A DNA stretch of 64,000 nt. Origin: Cymodocea nodosa (Eukaryota; Streptophyta; Magnoliopsida; Alismatales; Cymodoceaceae). A program made the translations under genes and the position numbers. Below the pieces are notes generated by a model. That model was not told where the DNA came from. It saw nothing but the letters and a program-made list of their open reading frames with translations, and did not search any database. Shown in pieces: positions 56,786 to 64,000 of the stretch. Position 1 is the stretch's first letter; each line of letters begins with the position of its first letter. The stretch lies in the NCBI GenBank assembly GCA_036874045.1, contig CM072339.1, positions 7,261,501 to 7,325,500 on the forward strand, read 5' to 3'.

Positions 56786-58175
56786 CTCGGGATGATCAGA
56801 TCTAAACTTCCAACTGTTATGATTCTGATATCTATGGTTGAGATTCTGGTCTAACACTTGTGAATTGGTTCTGCTTGCTTTTATCATCTTTAAAGTATTC
56901 ATTTTCACTATCATCATTAATCTTCAGCTTTTTGAAATTCTAGAACAGATCTTCATCAAATTGAACATTTATACTTTCCTCCACTCTTCTATCTTTAGCA
57001 AAACATACTTTGTAAGCTTTGCTTCTCGAGGAGTAACCAAGTATGGCAGGTTCAGACTTAGCATCAAATTTGTCTTTAACATTTCCTGTATTTAAGACAA
57101 AACATTTGCATCCAAATGTCTTAAAATAACCAACATTTGGAGTTTTATCGAACCAAATTTCAAAAGGTGTCTTATTCAATATGGATCTAATGTGAGTTCT
57201 GTTGGAAATGTGACAAGCTGTTCCTACAACTTCTGCCTAGAGAAATTTAGGTAGATCCGTGGCATTTAACATAGTTCTAGCCATTTCTTGTAATGTCCTA
57301 TTTTTCCTTTCCACAACTCCATTTTGAGCAGGAGTTCTAGGACAAGAGAATTCATGCAAAATTCCAAATGAATTGTAGAGGTTTTCAAATTCACCTCCAT
57401 GATCACTTCTAATGTTTTTCACTATTAGTTCCTTCTGATTCTGAACTCTTATGTAGAAATTCTTGAACTCATTGCAAGTTTCATTTTTATGTGTCAAAAA
57501 TATCACCCAAGTTAATTTGGAAAAATCATCAACAATAACAAAGGTATATTTTCGACCCCTAAGACTTGATACTTGAGAAGGACCAAACAAATCTAGGTGT
57601 AGCAGTTCTAATGGCCTTTTGGTGGAAACAACACTTTTGTTGTGAAGAGCAGTTCTCTTCTGCTTCCCTAGCACACACACACTACACACTCTATCCTTCT
57701 TAAAAGTGAGTTTAGGTAGACCCCTAACAAGATCACCTATGGATAGCTTTCTGATATTCTTCATATTGATGTGACCAAGTCTTCTATGCCACATCCAATC
57801 GTCTTCACTAGTTGCTACCAAACAAGAATTGCTTGTAGAATTTTCACATGGAAAGTTTAATGTATATATTGAGCAATTTCTAATACTAGTAAATTTTGTT
57901 TCATTTGTGGCAGGATCAATAATGTAGCAGTTTTTAGCATTAAAAGAAACAATATAGCCTTTATTACATAATTGTCCTACATTTAACAAATTTTGTTTTA
58001 ATCCATTTACATGCAAGACATTCTCAATTATTCCATTTTCAGATGTAATATTTCCTATTGTAGTTATTTTACACTTTTCATTATTTCCAAACTTAACAGA
58101 TCCTGAACTTAAGTTTTTAACTAAGTCAAGAAAGCTTTTCTTACCTGTCATGTGCTTTGAGCATCCACTGTCCAC
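56786..58175 (-). pseudogene. Copia protease and integrase of element B, truncated
   Basis: Starts MDSGCSKHMTGKKSFLDLV (protease active site), then VKFGNNEKCKITTIGN, the finger WMWHRRLGHINMKNI ... CSVCVLGK and the integrase core LLHLDLFGPSQVSS, NIRSDHGGEFEN, NGVVERKNRTLQEMARTM. 312 codons are open. After a TAG near 57237 comes FEIWFDKTPNVGYFKTFGCK to GYSSRSKAYKVCF. It ends in the linker to RT at the recombination point, so RT and RNase H of B are absent. All three integrase acids are present. Confidence 0.92.
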
Positions 58176-58473
58176 AATCCATTTAGTTGAATGTGCTTGA
58201 AACTCCTTGTCAGCCTACAAATCATATTGAAATTAAAGCTTTTGGTACCCACATCTTCTTGGGTCCAGTAGAGTTAGTCCTTAAAACATTAAATCTATTG
58301 CCTCTTGGCAGTCACATATGACCTGATCTTCATTTGATGGCAAACACAGTGGTGTCATCTCTATAAGATCGAATCACTCCACCACAATAAGGTATTTCCT
58401 GTGGTGTAGCATACCCTAGGCCATATTTATTCCCATTTGATCATTGAGATCCTATTATTTTATTTAATCCTTT
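58176..58473 (-). other. Gag-protease linker of element B
   Basis: Aligns with 18440-18598 and 20753-20886 of D (GLGYATPQEIPYCGG-like, then a KMWVPKALIS-like stretch). Stops and a frame change make it non-coding now. It shows that S1's target in D was normally continuous. Confidence 0.7.
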
Positions 58474-59795
58474 TTATCCTTGAGTAAATTTACATATAGT
58501 ATTTTTCAAATTTGATATAGTAGTTGATAGATTTTTATTTTCATCTTTTAATTCACAGTTAACACAACTATACTTATCTAAATTTGATTTTAGATTCCTA
58601 TTTTCAACTATAGTTGATTCTAATTCAGCAAATGAATTTTCTAAGTAATGATTTAATCTTTTAATTTCTTGCTTAAAATCTCTACACTTCACATATAAAT
58701 TATCTATAGTAGATAAAAGACTGTTTATGCCTAAATCATCATGCTCATTTTCTAAACTAGAGGAAGTAGAGCATACCTCTTGTGCTGTAAAACAAACATT
58801 GGCTGCAGCTTCTTCTTCAGAATCTGATGAATAGCTTGAAGAGCTACTGTCATCCCACGTAGCTTTGAGAGCCATCTTCTTTTTGTCCTTCAATCTCTTC
58901 TTCTTATCTCCTTGATCCTCTTCTGTTTGAAATGGACAGAAGGTCTGTATGTGCCATTGCCTTTTACACTTGAAACATGTAGGAACGGTTCTTTTAGAGT
59001 AGTTGGGCTTATTCTTTTTCTTCATGAACTTTCTGAAATTTCTTGCCAGCAACATGATCTCATCATCATCTGAGCTTGGAACTTCTCCTGTAGATGGAAA
59101 TGCTATTTCCTTTTTCTTTTCAGCTTTCTTTTCAACAGTTCCTTCTTGCTCTTTCCAGTCCTTCATTTGAACTTCGTGGGCCAGAAGATTGCCCAAAAAT
59201 TCTTCAACTGTATAATTGTTAAGATCCTTGGAATCTTGAATAGATGTGGACTTCTGTTTCCACTCAACAGTTAAGCTCCTCAGGATCTTCTATACCTGTT
59301 CATGTGAAGAGAACTCCTTTTCCAAGCCTTTCAGACTATTAATGATTTCAGTAAATCTAGAAAACATTTCAATTATGTTTTCATTATCATTCATTTTAAA
59401 TAGTTCTAGTTTTCTTAAAAGAATACTGATTTTTGTATCCTTAACCTGGCTTGTACCTTCATGAGTAACTTGAAGGATTTTCCAAGCCTCATGAGCAGAT
59501 TTACATGCAGATACTTTATTATATTGATCAGCAATTAGTGCATAATAAATGGCATTCAACCTTCTAGCATCCAACTGGATGATTTTCTCATCCTCCTCAG
59601 ACTAGTCCATAACATTACTGGTTGGAAGTGTAGTTCCAAGAACAATAATATTCCAGAGTTTAACATCAGAACTCCTAAGGAAACACTCCATTCTATTCTT
59701 CCAATAGTTATAATTGGAGCCATCGAATAGGGGAGGTCTATGGATGTTTTGTCCTTCAGCAAATTGAGCTATAAATCCAGATGGTTAAATCTTAT
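58474..59795 (-). pseudogene. gag of element B
   Basis: IHRPPLFDGSNYNYWKNRME, DARRLNAIYYALIADQYNKV, ISILLRKLELFKMNDNENI, MFSRFTEIINSLKGLEKEF, a TAG near 59292, then 240 open residues with LLAHEVQMKDWKEQEG, the knuckle CFKCKRQWHIQTFC (Gly replaced by Trp), a Ser/Glu-rich segment and a coiled coil (ELKDENKNLSTTISNLKNTI). Close to gag of D. No ATG is evident at the start; the original start probably lay near 59795. Confidence 0.9.
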
Positions 59796-59809
59796 GAAGG
59801 ATTAACCTT

Positions 59810-59821
59810 GCTCTAAAACCA
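59810..59821 (-). other. Primer binding site of element B (degenerate)
   Basis: On the minus strand TGGTTTTAGAGC starts 2 bp after CCTAACA. Two changes from TGGTATCAGAGC, the initiator Met-tRNA site. Confidence 0.82.
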
Positions 59822-59823
59822 AT

Positions 59824-62319
59824 TGTTAGGATTGGTAGACTCACGAGAGGGGGGGGTGAATGGTGAAAGTGTGTAATTTTTAAGTTCTTTTGATTGTTAA
59901 AACAAATGATTCAAATAGAAGTGAAATGAGATGAATTTAAACGAATGCAAAGTAGTAAAGAAAGATAACACACAACAAGATTTAGGTGGTTCACCAACTT
60001 GGCTAGTCCACCCTCAAGATTCACTTGGGCTTCACTAAGTGTTTCAACACTTACACACTTGCTTTCAAGTCAAAGCAAGAACTAACAATACAGAACTTTT
60101 CAAGTATAAACTTCAGTAAACCAACCTCTAGAGTTTTCAGGTCAAAACTCAAACCAACAACTGAATGTAGCTTTCAGGTTGAAGCCACGAACCAACAACT
60201 TGAATCTTTCAACCAGAGTTTTGGTGCACAGAGCTTTTTCTACAGTATGTCTTTAGAGTATGCTTCATTGTTTGCAGACTTGAGTGTATTTGAAATTGGG
60301 GTGTAGCTCACTGTATAAATTCTATCTGTTGTGTGTGTCTTCTTCTCTTAAACTCCTCGTATATATGCTAAAGGTATAACGATCATATTTTTCTTTCAAC
60401 GGATGTATTATGCTGTACTTGGTAAATAATCAGACCTAAATAAGGTAAGTTACCGTTCTGTCTAATATTCAATAAATAACCTTTCGAAAATCTTAGGCTT
60501 TTGGATGGTTATAAAAATAACTTACCGAAAAGCATCCATAACTTGCCAATTCATCACTCATGTTCTGTTCTCTAAGTCACGTGAGGATTTTAAGTTGCTC
60601 ACGTGTAAAGTCAAGTGTTCAGAGTCTTGTATTTAACTTACCGAAAGAGCTCTTGATTTTCGGATAGTTAACTACTGTAATTTACCGAACTTTCATTTAA
60701 GCCTCTGACAGCTGTTCCTTCAAAAACTGCACGTGCAAAAAAAATAACTTAAGTTTCGAATAGTTAAGCCATAACTCACCGAAATTCTTTTGAGATTTCG
60801 GATAGTTATCTTTCTAACTCTCCGAAAAACCCATCTGAACATCTATTTGAAATTCTGCATGTGGGAAAATCACTAACTTAAGTTTCGGATAGTTAAACCA
60901 TAACTCACTGAAATTCTCTTGAGATTTCGGATAGTTATCTTTCTAACTCTCCGAAAACTTAAATGATCTTCTTTCTGGAATTCTGCACGTGACAATTTCA
61001 ATAACTTAAGTTTCGGATAGTTAAACTATAACTTACCGAAATTCTCTTTGAGATTTCGGATAGTTATCTAACTCTTCGATTTTTCTCTTTTAAGCTTTCA
61101 ACTACCGGCATCTTCATTTTGCACGTGCGTAATAAAATGACTTAAGTTCCTGAAAGTTATGCCTGTAACTTATTGAAAAACTCGAACAGTTATCTAACTC
61201 TCCGAAAAGAAAACTCGAATAGTTATCTAACTCTTCGATAAGTCCTTTAAGCTTCCATTCTATATTTCTGCACGTGATTTATTGAATGACTTAAGTTTCG
61301 GATAGTTAGCCTTTCTAACTTTCCGATTTTCCTTTTTCTTACGGATAGTTAACTCCATAACTCTCCGATCATTCAACCAACTTAACTGTTTGATATAATA
61401 ACTCTCCAAAGGCTTTGTAAAATTCGGATAGTTATCCTTCTAATTGTTTGATAGTCTTGCTGCTGTTTTATTCTTCGGATGCTTGAACCTGTAACTGTTC
61501 GATTTTACTGTAACTTGAAAGTATTATCATCTGGAACCTTCTCAATCTGTTCGTTTGCTTGGAAATTGTTTTAACAGCCTTCTGAACTAAAGCAGTACAG
61601 ACTAAACTATGAAATACAATATGTTTCCTCACATAGGTTTTGCATTATCAAAATACTCGAGTTCTAACATAAGTCACGTGAAAATTTAAGTCATACATGT
61701 GAGGAGACATAAGTTCGGATGGTTAAGAATGTTAACTTACTAAAATTCTTTAAATTTTGGATAGTTATCTGCAGTAACCTTCCAAATCCTCTTTTGAGCT
61801 TCCAACTGCTTCCTTCTTATTTTTGCACGTGTATAATAGATTGACTTAAGTTTCAAATAGTTAAGTTTGTAACCTTCTGAAACTTCCAGTTTTTTGGGAT
61901 AGTTAACTTTCTAACTCTCCGAAAAATCTTTTAAGCTTCTGTTCTGGATTTCTGCACATGGGAAATTCACTAACTTAAGTTTCAAATAGTTGGCTTTCCT
62001 AACCTTCCAAAATTCTTGAACTTTTGGATAGTTAGTGCCTTAACTCTCCGATCATTTAGTCAGCTTCCTTAAAAACCCTCTAAAGAATTTTTATTTCCGG
62101 ATAGTTACTCTTCTAACTATCCAATGGTGCTTTGGCTGCTTTGAACTAATTCTTCAGATACTTAAACTTGTAACTATCTGATTTTCTTATGGCTCTATAG
62201 CATCAATGTCTGAACTATCTATATCAACTTCTACTCTTTCGCTGAACTGATATATCTAAGAAATACAATTTGATTCCTCACATTGATTTTTGCATTATCA
62301 AAATCTAGAGGTCTTTTTA
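59824..62319 (-). repeat. 5' LTR of element B, with expanded palindrome array
   Basis: 2,496 bp. On the plus strand it starts TGTTAGG and ends GGTCTTTTTA (GGTCCTTTCA in D). 60480-62200 is an array of units of about 110-150 bp, each with TCGGATAGTTA / TAACTCTCCGA palindromes (for example 60798-60825), ACTTAAG and CACGTG or ACACGTG. About 1 kb longer than the LTR of D, mainly through more units. Minus-strand TATATAT at about 60360-60366 is the likely promoter. Right flank GCTTG at 62320. Confidence 0.9.
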
Positions 62320-62802
62320 GCTTGAAGTTAAATTAATTGAATTAACAAAGAAAATAGAAGAGTTATCATTAAATCAAATGTTAGCAGAAAAGAATGCAAA
62401 TATTAATGACTTAGATATTGTTTATGCTGGAAACCAGAAAGATAACTTTGGAAACTCTTATAACCTTAATTGGAGAAATCACCTGAACCTATCTTGGAAA
62501 AATAACAATTTCCAGGGAGGAGAAATATAAATGACAAAAATATAAGTTATGAAGCATTAATTGAATAAGGATCTAGAATAGAGAAGTTAGAAAAGATAAT
62601 TCAACAATAAAACAATCGTGTAGATCATGTATTTGGAAATGCTGTCATTCAGAATCATAATATGAATAGAAATATACCTCCTAGATGGAAGGAATTAATA
62701 GAAGTTAGACTTACTAGAGGATTGCTAATGCAAGTAGTGCCTAACCTTGTCAATAGAACTGTTAATGAAATTGATACCTCCTTTGGGAGGGAAGCTGAAT
62801 GA
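62320..62802 (+). pseudogene. gag C-terminal fragment, second Athila-like copy
   Basis: LNWRNHLNLSWKNNNFQG, SRIEKLEKIIQQ and NRNIPPRWKE are readable (here the last Trp is intact), with a one-base deletion near 62526 and stops near 62568 and 62610. It ends with TGA at 62800-62802, as does copy one at 39583-39585. 62803-63009 is the leader with a GAGTTA palindrome (about 62910-62940). Confidence 0.82.
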
Positions 62803-63009
62803 AGTAGTTTAACTGAAGCAATCATGTATAATATAGTAAGTAGAAAAAAAAAATGTAAGTTTAATTATAGTTAGTAGTATCGTAGAATTATTACTTAACT
62901 CAGTGAACTTAGTCTGTTGAGTTATGACCTAACTCCATGAGGATAAGTAAGTAGCTATGTTAATTTTATCTCTACTAAATTTTGTTTAGGTTATATAGAA
63001 TCACAACAG

Positions 63010-64000
63010 ATGGAATTGATGAAATTACCACTAGATGCACTAAGGGAAGTACTGAGTAACTTATCAACTAAAGATCTATGCAGATTGTGTTGTGTGTCAA
63101 AGGAAATTAAAGAATGTGTCAAAGAAAAATATTTTCATGGACTATAGGTTGCAAAAATGCCTAATATTAGAGATGGATTTTTATGGAAGTCATTTAATCG
63201 TAGTTTAATCAGCTATGAATATTTGAACATGGAAGAAACTGTTGGAATTCCACCCAATACATTAGAAGGAATAGATCATATTATGGGGATAGATGAAGGA
63301 TTAATTATTTACAGAACCAAACCGAGGTATGCAATTCTGTTACCCGATATTTTGATTAGAAATCCTATCACTAGAGGAGAATGGAATATAGGAAGGCCTA
63401 ATAGATTTCAAGTACCAATTGAAAATTGTGGGTCAGTATTAACATTTTTTGATAAAAATTCGACCATTCTTGAAAAATTGTATTACTAGAGACCAACTAG
63501 AAATTGGGATGAAATTTATGTTTAAGTGTGTATAATTTTTTGAATAGATCTTGGACTGAAAATACTATGATATATCTAGGACAGAAAGCATTAATTAACA
63601 ATATACATATAATACTTGATGGATATATATATCTAGTCACAGATATATCAATTGCATTTAGATATGATTTATACATAGTAAGCATAGACAGTTATGATGA
63701 TGACTTTATAGAAATATTGCCTATACCTAGTGATATAGCTGGGCCACCATCTACGGAACATGATAAAATTCAATTAGGAATGTGGTATAATGAATATGAT
63801 GATCCTACTTTATGTCTGATGAGATGGTGAGATGAACTGATGAAATTTCAAATATGGATTATGAAAGACCTAAATGAATGGAAATGGGAAGAGGAATATA
63901 TTGAAATATCTGTAGAAATAGAAACAACTACATTATCTTGGAATAGAAAAGGATCCCTTTCTGCATTTCAATTTATTAATGATAATACACTTATATTTAG
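63010..64000 (+). pseudogene. F-box gene, broken second copy
   Basis: Same start (MELMKLPLDALREVLSNL) and same protein as 39780-40868. Lesions: TAG near 63147 (Gln in copy one), TAG near 63487 (Trp in copy one), a one-base deletion near 63513 and TGA near 63828 (Trp in copy one). The F-box part reads STKDLCRLCCVSKEIKECVK. Leaves the window about 30 codons before the expected end. It shows that the F-box gene travels with gag in this family. Confidence 0.85.

Larger units (their letters stand above)
46578..62319 (-). mobile_element. Chimeric Sirevirus A/B (recombinant)
   Basis: Left end: 3' LTR of A (1,230 bp). Right end: 5' LTR of B (2,496 bp). The two LTRs are of different families and the flanks (GATGC left, GCTTG right) do not match, so this is not one insertion. 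A supplies 46578-56775 (LTR, ORF2, pol, gag); B supplies 56786-62319 (end of the integrase region to its 5' LTR). The pieces meet near 56775. Confidence 0.85.
62320..64000 (+). mobile_element. Athila-like element, second plus-strand fragment
   Basis: Matches 39107 to beyond 40700 of the Athila-like element: end of gag, leader palindrome, F-box gene. It diverges at many positions and is a separate copy. The upstream part was removed with the A/B recombination; the downstream part leaves the window. Confidence 0.92.

Noticed and set aside
55829..56854. Plus-strand open frames opposite gag of element A
   Set aside because: Shadows of a well-supported minus-strand Gag; no motif of their own.

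Overview
This window is eukaryotic and reads as repeat-dense, AT-rich plant DNA, probably from a eudicot. I see no ordinary single-copy host gene, rRNA, tRNA or CRISPR array. Nearly everything is LTR retrotransposon, nested several levels deep. The lineages are Ty1/copia of the Sirevirus type (initiator-Met primer site, several GGGGGAG polypurine tracts, LTRs with palindrome arrays) and Ty3/gypsy of the Athila type (Asp-tRNA primer site, Athila-like protease, RT and integrase). Most reading frames are broken, mainly by TAG/TAA where Trp or Gln is expected, as in long-methylated transposons.

Layout. 1-5035: minus-strand fragment of an Athila-like element (protease to integrase and the start of a downstream ORF). 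5036-5374, 25707-27132 and 45125-46577: three pieces of one plus-strand Sirevirus ('X'), the base layer. 5375-25701: plus-strand Sirevirus 'D' (TSD AATAT), itself hit by minus-strand Sirevirus 'C' at 7977-18157 (TSD AAGAA) and by a probable solo LTR 'S1' at 18599-20747 (TSD GCTAC). 27133-45124: probable solo LTR 'S2' (TSD GCTGG) inside X. S2 is split by a complete 16.2-kb Athila-like element at 28324-44535 (TSD CCTAT). 46578-62319: a minus-strand chimera of Sirevirus 'A' (3' half) and Sirevirus 'B' (5' half), joined near 56775. 62320-64000: part of a second plus-strand Athila-like copy.

The Athila-like family is the most unusual content. After integrase it carries an extra ORF ('ORF2'), then a displaced gag (capsid part), then an F-box gene, then a non-coding block, then the 3' LTR. 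The F-box ORF at 39780-40868 is open over 362 codons although the surrounding gag and pol are full of stops. A second, broken copy follows gag again at 63010-64000. ORF2 and the non-coding block also occur in Sireviruses A, C and X, so two retrotransposon superfamilies share modules here.

Short imperfect palindromes with an AGTTA(N2-6)TAACT core recur in the LTRs of both superfamilies. In Sireviruses B and D they form tandem arrays interleaved with CACGTG boxes. Boundaries given by TSDs and LTR ends are exact readings. Family assignments rest on motif recognition, without a database search.
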